From Planctomycetota bacterium (lineage in GTDB: Bacteria > Planctomycetota > Phycisphaerae > Phycisphaerales > SM1A02), in contig JADFGE010000031.1 of NCBI GenBank assembly GCA_022567855.1, forward strand, positions 1 to 14,091: a stretch of DNA of 14,091 nucleotides, given 5' to 3'. The position numbers and the translations under genes are program-made. The notes under the pieces are model-generated. The model saw only the letters and a program-made list of their open reading frames with translations, searched no databases and was not told the origin of the DNA. How positions within the stretch are numbered: position 1 is the first letter of the stretch; the number at the start of each line of letters is the position of its first letter. Below, one piece after another: positions 5,808 to 14,091 of the stretch.

Positions 5808-7529
5808 CTATGCTTCGCCGGGTTCGTGTTTCAGATCATGTCGCCAGTGGTACCCTTGCTCCTGCTCGTCCCATTCCAAGACCGTGAAATCGTAAGGGTC
5901 GCCGACGTGCGGCGGCTCGGAGAAATTATCGTGCGGCGGCGGCGAGGCGCACTGCCATTCGAGACTCCGGCCGCCCCAAGGGTTGGCGGGGGCCTTTTTC
6001 CCTCTGAACAACGAGTGCAGCAGGTAGAAGGCGATGAGGAAGAACCCCGCAGCCATGACGAACGACCCGATCGACGACCAGAAGTGGTACGTGCCGAACA
6101 GTTCTGTCGCCTCCGGCGTCCAATTGGGGCCGTCGTAGTCGTGGTATCGCCGGGGCATACCTTTGCTGCCCAGCATGAATTGGGTAAAGAACGTCAGGTT
6201 GAACCCGACGAAGATCAACCCGCAGGCGGTCCGGCCCAAAAACTCCGAGTACATCCGTCCGGTGATCTTCGGCCACCAGTGGTGGATGCCGCCGATCATC
6301 GCGATCAACGCACCGCCCATCATCGTGTAGTGAAAGTGCGCCACCACAAAGTAGGTGTCGTGCAGGTGGATGTCGGTGGCCAGGGTGCCCAGGTGCAAAC
6401 CGGTCAATCCGGAGATCGTGAATAAGACTAGAAACGACAACGCGTAGAGCATCGGCGTGTTGAAGCTGATTGATCCCTTGTACAGCGTCGCCAGCCAGTT
6501 GAACACCTTGACCGCCGAGGGGATCGCCACGCTGAACGTGATCGCGGAGAACACCACGTTCATCAGCGGCGACTGGCCGGAGAGGAACATGTGGTGCCCC
6601 CACACGATGAAGCTGAAGATCGCAATCGCCACCGAACTAAAGGCGATGAACTTGTAGCCGAAAATGTGTTTGTGGCTGTGGACGGAGATCAGCTCGGAGA
6701 TGATCCCCATCCCGGGCAGGATCATGATGTACACGGCTGGGTGGGAGTAGAACCAGAAGAAGTGCTGGAAGAGGACGGGGTCGCCGCCCAGGGCGGGATC
6801 GAAAATACCGATCCCGAACAACCGCTCCACGGCCAGCAGGGCGACCGTGATGCCGATGACCGGCGTGGCCATCACTTGGAGGATTCCCGTGGCGTAGATC
6901 GCCCACAGGAACAGCGGCATGCGGAACCACGTCATCCCCGGCGGGCGAAGCCGGTGGATCGTCACAATGAAGTTGATCCCGGTGAAGATCGAGCTGAACC
7001 CCAGCACGAACACCGCGAAGGTGAGCAGCAGAATGCCGTTCATCTCCGTTCCGGTCGTGCTGTACGGCACGTACAGCGTCCAGCCCGTATCAACTCCACC
7101 GAAGAATACCGTCGAAACGGCCAGCACCGCGCCCGTCACCCACAGGTAGTAGCTGAAGAGATTCAGGCGAGGGAACGCCACGTCCTTCGCCCCGAGCATG
7201 ATCGGCAGGACGAAGTTTCCCAGCGACGCGGGAACGCTGGGGATGATCACCAGGAACACCATGATCACCCCGTGGAGGGTGAAAGCCATGTTGTACTGGT
7301 CCTGGCTCAGGATCTGCTCGCCGGGGAACATCAGTTCCAGCCGCACGAGCATCGCGAACATCCCGCCCAGGAAGAACGCGGTCAGGATCGAAACAAGGTA
7401 CATGACCCCGATGCGCTTGTGATCCAGCGTCCCCAGCCACGACATGATGCCGCTGGAATGCGTGAGGTAATTATCGACGGGCGGCGTTTCGGCCCCAGGC
7501 GTCGGTTTGGTCGTGTCAATCGTGGTCAT
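5808..7529 (-). CDS. coxA: Cytochrome c oxidase subunit I, A2-type heme-copper oxidase
   Basis: The 573-aa catalytic subunit reduces O2 to water and pumps protons. Low-spin heme ligands are H86 (FTLHG) and H400; the heme a3 ligand is H398 in HDTYFVVAHFHY (390-401). CuB ligands are H263, H312 and H313 (VWGHH), with Y267 as the expected His-Tyr cross-link. Helix VI reads YSHPAVY (261-267) rather than GHPEVY, so the D-channel glutamate is absent and Tyr-Ser replaces it: the A2 subfamily. D116 (GAKDVAFPR), N105 and the K-channel K341 (IPSAVKVFNW) are present. Twelve or more helices are expected. The start is ATG 7527-7529, one base after the coxB stop, with GAGGAG inside the end of coxB as ribosome binding site. 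The last ~65 residues are a polar cytoplasmic tail. Confidence 0.97.
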   Translation of the reverse strand: MTTIDTTKPTPGAETPPVDNYLTHSSGIMSWLGTLDHKRIGVMYLVSILTAFFLGGMFAMLVRLELMFPGEQILSQDQYNMAFTLHGVIMVFLVIIPSVPASLGNFVLPIMLGAKDVAFPRLNLFSYYLWVTGAVLAVSTVFFGGVDTGWTLYVPYSTTGTEMNGILLLTFAVFVLGFSSIFTGINFIVTIHRLRPPGMTWFRMPLFLWAIYATGILQVMATPVIGITVALLAVERLFGIGIFDPALGGDPVLFQHFFWFYSHPAVYIMILPGMGIISELISVHSHKHIFGYKFIAFSSVAIAIFSFIVWGHHMFLSGQSPLMNVVFSAITFSVAIPSAVKVFNWLATLYKGSISFNTPMLYALSFLVLFTISGLTGLHLGTLATDIHLHDTYFVVAHFHYTMMGGALIAMIGGIHHWWPKITGRMYSEFLGRTACGLIFVGFNLTFFTQFMLGSKGMPRRYHDYDGPNWTPEATELFGTYHFWSSIGSFVMAAGFFLIAFYLLHSLFRGKKAPANPWGGRSLEWQCASPPPHDNFSEPPHVGDPYDFTVLEWDEQEQGYHWRHDLKHEPGEA

Positions 7530-7530
7530 C

Positions 7531-8625
7531 TCATTGCGGCTCCTCGGCCTCGACGACGATGTCTGCCATCTTCACTTCGATCAGCTTGCCATCGTCGTCG
7601 ACCAGCTCATCAAGGCGCATGATCATCTGGATCATCGCCTCCACGCCGCGCGTACCGAGTTGGTCGGCGATGTTCGGCGTCATCGAGCTGGGATAGGCCG
7701 CGCCCTGGGCATTCGCAGCGATCTGGTCGCTCGGCTTGCGAATCGAGTTTCGCAAATAGTCTTCGTTCACGGTCACGGCGCTGCCGTCGGCCAACTTGCG
7801 TGTCCCGCCGCTCTTGAAAAGCTTGTGCGTCTCCTGAAACGACGGACCGATCAACGGCGAGCCGTCGACGGTATGACAACTTGTGCAACGATTGTAGAGA
7901 ATCACTCCGGCCCGGTGGAGGTTTTCGTCCGGAACCTTGTCCAGCCAGTTCGCCAGCTCATCGATCTTGGCCTCGAACTCGAACTGGTTATAGACGATGA
8001 CCTTTCCCACCATCTGCGAGTGTTGGGTGCCGCAGTACTCAGCGCAGTACAGCGCGAATTCGCCCTCCCGCGTCGCCTCGAACCACAGCTCCGTACGGCG
8101 CCCGGGCACCGCGTCCATCTTTACCCGAAACGCCGGGATCCAAAGGGAATGTATCACATCGTTCGCGCGCAGGTTGATCTTGACCGGACGACCAACGGGA
8201 ACGTGTAGAATGTTGATATCCGTCGCGCCGTTGGGGTAGTTGAAGCTCCAGAACCATTGCTGGCCGACCGCCTCGATCTCGTAGGCGTTCTCCGGCGGCG
8301 TCGTGATGTTCACGTATCCCTTGAGCCCGATATAGAAGATCAAGACGACGAGAATCATGGGGATCGCAGTCCAGGTGATTTCCAGCGGCGTGTTGTGCGT
8401 CGGGCTCTCCATGCTCGGAACGTGCCCCCGCCGGCGATACTTGAACATGAACCACAGCATCACTCCTACAATCAACACAAAGAAGAAGATGCTGATCCAC
8501 GTGATGAAGTCGAACGCAAAGTCCACGTCCGGCGCGACGGTCGAGGCCGATTCCGGGAACCAGAACCCCCCGTCGGTGCGTCCGGTCTGAGCCAGCAGCG
8601 AGAAAATCGGCGAAAGGAGACTCAC
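7531..8625 (-). CDS. coxB: Cytochrome c oxidase subunit II fused to a cytochrome c domain (caa3 type)
   Basis: This subunit accepts electrons for the oxidase in the periplasm. The order is: two helices (about 38-62 and 85-103), the aromatic region GQQWFWSFNYPNG (121-133), then the CuA cupredoxin domain with ligands H159, C194, E196, C198, H202 and M205 (CAEYCGTQHSQM, 194-205). A C-terminal cytochrome c domain follows, with CTSCH (247-251) binding heme c and M315 (YPSSM) as probable axial ligand. The start is GTG 8623-8625: it overlaps the sco stop as GTGA and has GGGAGA 9 nt upstream. An upstream GTG at 8682 would add 19 residues inside sco and is less likely. Residues 1-12 (MSLLSPIFSLLA) are a short hydrophobic N-terminus. 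The fused heme domain suggests direct electron delivery from ACIII cytochromes. Confidence 0.96.
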   Translation of the reverse strand: MSLLSPIFSLLAQTGRTDGGFWFPESASTVAPDVDFAFDFITWISIFFFVLIVGVMLWFMFKYRRRGHVPSMESPTHNTPLEITWTAIPMILVVLIFYIGLKGYVNITTPPENAYEIEAVGQQWFWSFNYPNGATDINILHVPVGRPVKINLRANDVIHSLWIPAFRVKMDAVPGRRTELWFEATREGEFALYCAEYCGTQHSQMVGKVIVYNQFEFEAKIDELANWLDKVPDENLHRAGVILYNRCTSCHTVDGSPLIGPSFQETHKLFKSGGTRKLADGSAVTVNEDYLRNSIRKPSDQIAANAQGAAYPSSMTPNIADQLGTRGVEAMIQMIMRLDELVDDDGKLIEVKMADIVVEAEEPQ

Positions 8626-9497
8626 GTGTGCAATTCTCCCAACACCGGCTTGTGTCGCCTGATCTTCATTTCGTGTCGCCACAACATGCCCAAGCCGATG
8701 ACCACGATCAACATCGTGGCCAGACCGCCGAGGGTCATGACTTTCCGCGCCGCCACCACGTACTTGCCGGCTGAGGGATCAAAGGTCGAGCACCACATTA
8801 CGAAGCGATCCCAGGGTGAACCGATCGAGCCCTGCGACGCCTCGATCAGCGCCTTGTCCAGCGTTTCAGACTCCGGCATCACCGTATTGATGTAGCGAGA
8901 GACCCGGCCTTGGGGCGTAGCCACGATGATGCTCGCCGCATGCGCATAGTCGCCGGTGCGCTCGACAAAACGGTACCGAAAACCGAGCGCCTCTGTCAGC
9001 GCCTCGATGCTGTCCTCGTCGCCGGTCAGAAAATGCCAACCGTCAGCGGCGTTCTCCCGTTTGTACACCCCCAGGTAGTTCCGCTTCTTCACCTCCGCCA
9101 GCCGATACTCTTCCTTAGGGTTGATCGTGAACGTGACGATCTGAAAATCCTCGCCCGCCGACCATTCGATCTCATTGAGCGCCTCGGCCAGGCCGTTGAG
9201 CGTGGCGGAGCAGAGGTTGCGGCAGCGATAGAAGACGGGCGTGATGACGACCGGCACGCCGCGATTGAAATACTCGCCAAGCGTGACGGTTCGGCCGGTG
9301 TCGTCGATGAACTGAAGATCAAGCGGCAACTGCTCGTCGAGCCGCTCGTCGATGCCCACGCCCTCCGGCGGGTCGCTGGAGTTCTGCAGCGGGACCTGAG
9401 CAACCGACGACGCGCCGCCAACGACGATCGCGGCGCCGATGATGAATATCCGGCTTGGCCGTACCGCTGCCTGTTGTGTTGTGATTCGCCTCGTCAT
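8622..9497 (-). CDS. SCO1/SenC-family copper chaperone for CuA assembly, with C-terminal membrane anchor
   Basis: The 291-aa protein has an N-terminal signal or anchor helix (about 17-34), a periplasmic thioredoxin-like domain and a second hydrophobic helix at about 252-273 with a basic cytoplasmic tail. Copper-binding residues are C92 and C96 (YRCRNLC, a CxxxC motif) and H186 (GDYAHAASIIVATPQG), the three ligands of SCO proteins. Family role: delivering copper or reducing the CuA cysteines of CoxB, whose gene comes next. ATG 9495-9497 overlaps the upstream stop by ATGA and the gene overlaps coxB by GTGA. The WCSTFDPSAGKYVVAARKVM segment (235-254) leading into the extra C-terminal helix is longer than in mitochondrial-type SCO1. 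Confidence 0.93.
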   Translation of the reverse strand: MTRRITTQQAAVRPSRIFIIGAAIVVGGASSVAQVPLQNSSDPPEGVGIDERLDEQLPLDLQFIDDTGRTVTLGEYFNRGVPVVITPVFYRCRNLCSATLNGLAEALNEIEWSAGEDFQIVTFTINPKEEYRLAEVKKRNYLGVYKRENAADGWHFLTGDEDSIEALTEALGFRYRFVERTGDYAHAASIIVATPQGRVSRYINTVMPESETLDKALIEASQGSIGSPWDRFVMWCSTFDPSAGKYVVAARKVMTLGGLATMLIVVIGLGMLWRHEMKIRRHKPVLGELHT

Positions 9498-9865
9498 GGC
9501 ATGTCACCTGATGCCGACGCGGCCGCTGAGACCTCGGCTGCGCCGTATTCCTCGACCAGTATCTTCATCGCTCTTTCAAGCGGGATGACCAATTCGCGCG
9601 TCACTTCGCCGCCGTCGTCAACTTCCCGCCAATGGGCCGGGGCGGTCAGCCGCCCCTCCTGCTGGATGCGAAGGTTCTTTGGCTCGTCGATGTCCACCTG
9701 CACGACCTTTTTGTCAACTTGATTGGCTTTGACGTTGTAGTACAGCGCCGTCACCCCCAGCATCGTCACCACCAGCAGCACCGCACCGATGAATCCCACC
9801 AGCGAGGTCGAGCTGGCGGCGGGATCCTCATGATCATCGATGTTATGTTCGAAGTGGTCCGTCAT
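9494..9865 (-). CDS. Small single-TM periplasm-facing protein of unknown function
   Basis: The 123-aa product is not a family I recognise. An acidic, histidine-containing N-terminus (MTDHFEHNIDDHED) precedes one hydrophobic helix (22-43). A polar domain of about 80 residues follows, expected outside the membrane, containing DIDEPKNLRIQQEG (58-71) and a predicted amphipathic helix VIPLERAMKILVEEYG (93-108). No cysteine pair, heme motif or obvious metal site is seen. It lies between actF and sco and overlaps sco by ATGA, so it is coupled to oxidase assembly genes; a role as assembly factor or small complex subunit is inferred only from position. The start codon follows the purine-rich end of the heptamer repeat (GTAAGAAGAAG) rather than a clear Shine-Dalgarno. 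Confidence 0.8.
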   Translation of the reverse strand: MTDHFEHNIDDHEDPAASSTSLVGFIGAVLLVVTMLGVTALYYNVKANQVDKKVVQVDIDEPKNLRIQQEGRLTAPAHWREVDDGGEVTRELVIPLERAMKILVEEYGAAEVSAAASASGDMP

Positions 9866-9874
9866 CGCTTGTCG

Positions 9875-9907
9875 CTTCTTCTTACCTAGTGCCTAATCCC
9901 TAATGCC
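9875..9907 (-). repeat. Degenerate heptamer array, three units, between actF and the 123-aa gene
   Basis: On the minus strand the gap reads GGCATTA, GGGATTA, GGCACTA, then GGTAAGAAGAAG: three 7-nt units (9887-9907) and the shared boundary motif (9875-9887, 11 of 13 bases as at 4696-4708). GTAAGAAG also precedes the array on the minus strand, just after the actF stop. It is the same repeat as at 4696-4742 with two fewer units. Confidence 0.85.
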
Positions 9908-9914
9908 TTCTTAC

Positions 9915-11225
<1,311 letters not shown>

Positions 11226-11228
11226 GGT

Positions 11229-11918
11229 CTACGGTGTCTCCGGTTGGAGTTTGATCACCGGCAGGTCTATTCGCTGATCCGGCGGCAGGTCATTGAGATC
11301 AGCCGTTTGACTTCGTTGCAATGCTTTGACATAGGCGACAATCGCCCAACGATCTTCGACGGGAATCTGGGCCGCATAGCCGGACATGTTTCGCACGCCG
11401 TTGGTGATCGTGTTGAAGGTTTGCCCGATGGGCTGCTCGCGGATCAGCTGCTCGTGCATGTTCTTGGGCTGGACCCACGTCGTGCCGTTGAGGCCCAGGT
11501 TCACCAGCTCCATCGCTCGCTTGTTGACCATGCCGTCGCCATAGCCCGCGTAGCCGTGGCAGGGCGTGCAGTAGATGTTGAATCGGTCTTGTCCGCGATG
11601 AACAAGATCAAGATTGACCTGAACCTGCGGCGGGAAGGTCGTCGCCCAACCGCCATCCACCACACCGCGGTCGTAATGATCGTCCGCCTCGAGCTGACCC
11701 CGGGCGACCGTGCCCGCGACCGGCGGCCTCATCGCGCGGCCGTCGGCGAAGAGCGGGTTGGGGTGCTGGGCTCGGAACTTCGGCTGATTGTCCATGTCCT
11801 GGATGATGTGGATCCTCGTCCGCGACGACGGCACGGCCCGGGCCATAGCCGTCAGCGCAAACGGGACCGACCCGAGCGCGATCAGAATCGTCGTGATGAC
11901 GATGGCGATTCTTGACAT
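11229..11918 (-). CDS. actE: Alternative complex III monoheme cytochrome c subunit ActE
   Basis: The 229-aa protein has a hydrophobic N-terminal segment (about 4-24) and a periplasmic cytochrome c domain. Heme c is bound covalently at CTPCH (117-121); M178 in RNMSGYAAQIPVEDRW (176-191) is the likely axial ligand. DNQPKFRAQHPNPLFADGRA (43-62) and MRPPVAGTVARG are typical ActE sequence. It passes electrons from the ActB/ActA centres to an acceptor such as the heme domain of CoxB. No lipobox cysteine follows the hydrophobic segment, so it is probably anchored by the helix or cleaved rather than lipidated. GGAGGT lies upstream of ATG 11916-11918 with a longer-than-usual 13-nt spacer inside actD's end. 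Confidence 0.94.
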   Translation of the reverse strand: MSRIAIVITTILIALGSVPFALTAMARAVPSSRTRIHIIQDMDNQPKFRAQHPNPLFADGRAMRPPVAGTVARGQLEADDHYDRGVVDGGWATTFPPQVQVNLDLVHRGQDRFNIYCTPCHGYAGYGDGMVNKRAMELVNLGLNGTTWVQPKNMHEQLIREQPIGQTFNTITNGVRNMSGYAAQIPVEDRWAIVAYVKALQRSQTADLNDLPPDQRIDLPVIKLQPETP

Positions 11919-11921
11919 GGT

Positions 11922-12569
11922 CTAGGCTTGTACCTCCTCGACCGCCGTCGCCCCCAACGACGTAAGCAACTGCTGGGTCTTGGCGCGATAGAACAGCGGG
12001 TCTTTCGCTTCGATGATGATGAAGAAGCGGTCGTCGGTCACGCGCGCGAATCGCTCGTTCTTGAAGCATGGGTGATACAGCTGCGGCAGCTTGTTCAGCA
12101 GCAAGAGGAATACAACAGCGCCGATCGCCGACAGCAGAACCGTCAGCTCGAATATCACAGGAATCCAAGTGGGAACGCTGGCGAACGGCTTGCCGCTCAC
12201 GAGGAACGCATAGCCGGTGACCCAAATGGGGCCACCCCAAATTTCCAGGTTAGTCGCGTTCGTGAACCATTGAAGCACCGTGCCGATGATCCCGCCCGTG
12301 ATCCCCGCCCCCAAGACCAGCCACGGCAGAATCGTGGGCCGAATGCCCATCGCCTTATCAAGGCCGTGAACGGGAAACGGCGCGCAGCAGTCCCACCATT
12401 TATAGCCGGCTTCGTTCACCTTCTTCGCTGCACTGACGATCGCCGCCGGCGTCTCGAACTCCGCGAGCAAGCCGTACAGCTTCTCCGAGGACTCGTCGAC
12501 TGACGAGGGCGACGGGATCGTGCGCGGCGACTGAGCAGGCACGGCCGTTGTACCAGCGCCGTCGTTCAC
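11922..12569 (-). CDS. actD: Alternative complex III subunit ActD (DUF3341)
   Basis: The 215-aa protein shows the DUF3341 pattern: YGLLAEFETPAAIVSAAKKV (32-51), then AGYKWWDCCAPFPVHGLDKA (54-73), followed by MGIRPTILPW and two membrane helices at about 80-101 and 135-160. A C-terminal cytosolic region contains RFARVTDDRFFIIIEAKDP (173-191). ActD is a small cofactor-free membrane subunit of ACIII. The first ~25 residues, rich in Pro/Ser/Thr, look like a flexible extension. The start is GTG 12567-12569, overlapping the actC stop as GTGA; the stop lies 3 bp before actE. Confidence 0.94.
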   Translation of the reverse strand: MNDGAGTTAVPAQSPRTIPSPSSVDESSEKLYGLLAEFETPAAIVSAAKKVNEAGYKWWDCCAPFPVHGLDKAMGIRPTILPWLVLGAGITGGIIGTVLQWFTNATNLEIWGGPIWVTGYAFLVSGKPFASVPTWIPVIFELTVLLSAIGAVVFLLLLNKLPQLYHPCFKNERFARVTDDRFFIIIEAKDPLFYRAKTQQLLTSLGATAVEEVQA

Positions 12570-13975
12570 GCGCTCGCCTCCTTGTCGTGGTCGTGAGCAT
12601 GCGGGTTCGCCGCCGGCATGATCGCCTTTACCTCTGCGATCGCGATCACCGGCAAGTACCGAATAAACAGCAGGAACAGCGTCAGGAACAGTCCGAAGCT
12701 TCCCGCCAACATCAACAGGTCAACCCATGTCGGGTGGAAGTAGTCCCAGTTGGCGGGCAGATAATCCTGGCTCAGCGACGTGACGATGATCACGAAGCGC
12801 TCAAACCACATCCCCACGTTCACCAGCAGGCATATACCGAACATGATCGGGATGCTCTGCCGGGCTTTCTTGAACCAGAACAACTGCGGAACAATTACGT
12901 TGCACGTGACCATGATCCAGTATGCCCAGGCGTACTGCCCGAACATGCGGTTGACGAACGCAAACGACTCGTACATTGCGCCGCTGTACCAGGCGGTGAA
13001 GAACTCCATGACGTAGGCGTATCCCACCATGGAGCCGGTCACCAGAATGATCTTGTTCATGGTCTCCAGGTGCCGCAAGGTGATGAAGTCCTTGAGTCCC
13101 CACCATTGGCGGGCGGGGATTGCAAGCGTCATCACCATGGCGAAGCCGCTGAAGATCGCCCCGGCCACAAAGTACGGCGGGAAGATCGTGGTGTGCCAAC
13201 CGGGAACCTGGGCCACGGCAAAGTCGAACGACACCACGGAGTGCACGCTCAAGACGAGCGGGGTGGCCAGCGCTGCCAGCAGCAGATAGGCCCGCTCATA
13301 GCGGTGCCAGTGCCGAATGCTCCCCCGCCAGCCGAGGGCGAAGATGCCGTAGCTGATCGCCTTGAGCTTGGTCTTGGCCCGATCGCGCAGCGTCGCCAAA
13401 TCGGGAATCATCCCCACGTACCAAAACAGCAGCGACACCGTGAAGTACGTGCCCACCGCAAAGACATCCCAAAGCAGCGGGCTTCGAAACTGCGGCCACA
13501 GCTCCATTTGATTGGGAATGGGAAACAGCCAGTAGCTCACCCACACTCGGCCGACGTGGATACCCGGGAACATGCCGGCGCAAATGACGGCGAAGATCGT
13601 CATCGCCTCGGCGAAACGATTGATCGCGGTGCGCCACTTCTGCCTGAACAGGTACAGGATGGCGGAGATCAGCGTACCGGCGTGACCGATCCCCACCCAG
13701 AACACGAAGTTGACGATGGGGAATCCCCACATCGCCGGGTTCTGGTTGCCCCACACGCCGACGCCGGTCCAGAACAGGTAGCCGATCAGAACACCGAGGA
13801 CCATCAGGAACGTCGAGGAGATGGCGAAGGCGATGTACCACGCTCTGGGTGGTTTGGGTCTTTCATTGACGCCGCAGATCGTGTTCGTGACCGATCCGAA
13901 ATCATCGTGGTTCAACACCAACGGCGCTCGCCGCGTCGGATCGTCGAACGTGTTGTCGAGGGGCAGCGTCGTCAT
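12566..13975 (-). CDS. actC: Alternative complex III quinol-oxidising membrane subunit ActC (NrfD/PsrC family)
   Basis: The 469-aa NrfD-family protein has about ten helices and houses the menaquinol site of ACIII. Signatures include FPIVNFVFWVGIGHAGTLIS (85-104), AGMFPGIHVGRVW (133-145) with H140, and FRSPLLWDVFAVGTY (163-177) with D170. H140 and D170 sit where solved ACIII structures place quinol-site and proton-path residues; this mapping is by sequence pattern. VVSFDFAVAQVPGWHTTIFP and ALGWRGSIRHWHRYERAYLL are further family blocks. A histidine/acid tail (NPHAHDHDKEASA) ends the protein. ATG 13973-13975 overlaps the actB stop by ATGA and the gene's own stop overlaps actD. Confidence 0.95.
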   Translation of the reverse strand: MTTLPLDNTFDDPTRRAPLVLNHDDFGSVTNTICGVNERPKPPRAWYIAFAISSTFLMVLGVLIGYLFWTGVGVWGNQNPAMWGFPIVNFVFWVGIGHAGTLISAILYLFRQKWRTAINRFAEAMTIFAVICAGMFPGIHVGRVWVSYWLFPIPNQMELWPQFRSPLLWDVFAVGTYFTVSLLFWYVGMIPDLATLRDRAKTKLKAISYGIFALGWRGSIRHWHRYERAYLLLAALATPLVLSVHSVVSFDFAVAQVPGWHTTIFPPYFVAGAIFSGFAMVMTLAIPARQWWGLKDFITLRHLETMNKIILVTGSMVGYAYVMEFFTAWYSGAMYESFAFVNRMFGQYAWAYWIMVTCNVIVPQLFWFKKARQSIPIMFGICLLVNVGMWFERFVIIVTSLSQDYLPANWDYFHPTWVDLLMLAGSFGLFLTLFLLFIRYLPVIAIAEVKAIMPAANPHAHDHDKEASA

Positions 13976-14091
13976 CCGTGAGCGGATCCTTGTGAACTCG
14001 GCGCGGCGGGAGCGAGACTCGGCGCGGGATTGCGAAGCTTGGCCATGTATCTGGTGCGTGGCTTGGGATTGAGTTCCTCCAGCATCTCATA
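13972..14091 (-). CDS. actB: Alternative complex III iron-sulfur/molybdopterin-like subunit ActB, C-terminal fragment
   Basis: Only the last 39 codons are in the window. They read YEMLEELNPKPRTRYMAKLR (1-20) followed by NPAPSLAPAAPSSQGSAHG and TGA at 13972-13974. The first block matches the usual C-terminus of ActB, where the ferredoxin-like domain ends in 'LNxRPRTxYLAKLRNPNP'. ActB carries the Fe-S clusters linking the quinol site of ActC to the c-hemes; the clusters themselves lie beyond the window. The final Ala/Pro/Ser-rich tail looks disordered. The stop overlaps the actC start (ATGA), which supports the assignment. Confidence 0.88.
   Translation of the reverse strand, partial: YEMLEELNPKPRTRYMAKLRNPAPSLAPAAPSSQGSAHG

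Noticed and set aside
8626..8682. Upstream GTG start for coxB (8682)
   Set aside because: GTG 8625 has a GTGA overlap with the sco stop and a GGGAGA ribosome binding site at normal spacing; the upstream extension is polar and lies inside sco.
12548..13981. 477-residue open frame on the plus strand opposite actC
   Set aside because: It is an antisense shadow of actC with skewed, non-globular composition.

Overview
The window looks like chromosomal DNA of a GC-rich, aerobically respiring bacterium, most likely a member of the Planctomycetota. The basis is an alternative complex III (ACIII) operon running directly into an A-family cytochrome oxidase operon, a small DUF1580-like protein (a family I know mainly from planctomycetes), and a DUF3179 protein. 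The lineage is inferred; no rRNA or marker gene is present.

Left part, positions 1-2822. A possible gene tail (2-85, +) meets a convergent small membrane protein (78-641, -). That protein carries an out-of-place fragment of an arsenite-methyltransferase-like SAM-binding motif. It is transcribed divergently from ctaB (heme O synthase, 736-1755, +), and a perfect TGTGA-N6-TCACA palindrome lies between them. ctaB overlaps a membrane-anchored DUF3179 gene (1752-2822, +) by ATGA.

Middle part, 2823-3710. This is an accessory-looking gap. It holds a small DUF1580-like gene (2872-3177, -), a strong hairpin (3231-3264), a second copy of the last ~85 bp of the DUF3179 gene (3461-3546), and four consecutive GC-rich palindromes (3570-3688) between the convergent transcription units.

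Right part, 3711-14091, all on the minus strand and read right to left: actB (only its last 39 codons) - actC - actD - actE - actF - a 123-aa single-TM protein - sco - coxB - coxA - coxC - coxD - a second subunit-III-like protein. Together these encode quinol oxidation by ACIII (ActB-F), electron transfer through cytochrome c domains (ActE and the C-terminal heme domain of CoxB), and O2 reduction by an A2-type caa3 oxidase. Sco probably serves CuA assembly and CtaB supplies heme O, the precursor of heme A. Most junctions overlap by ATGA/GTGA or are separated by 0-3 nt.

The exceptions are three wider gaps (actF/123-aa gene, coxA/coxC, coxC/coxD), and each is filled by repeat DNA. Two are degenerate heptamer arrays and one is a 124-bp element with 20-bp perfect terminal inverted repeats. 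All three share an AGGTAAGAARAA motif. No tRNA, rRNA, CRISPR array or transposase gene was seen. The strongest candidates for something undescribed are the methyltransferase-fragment/membrane-protein chimera and this repeat family lodged inside a respiratory operon.
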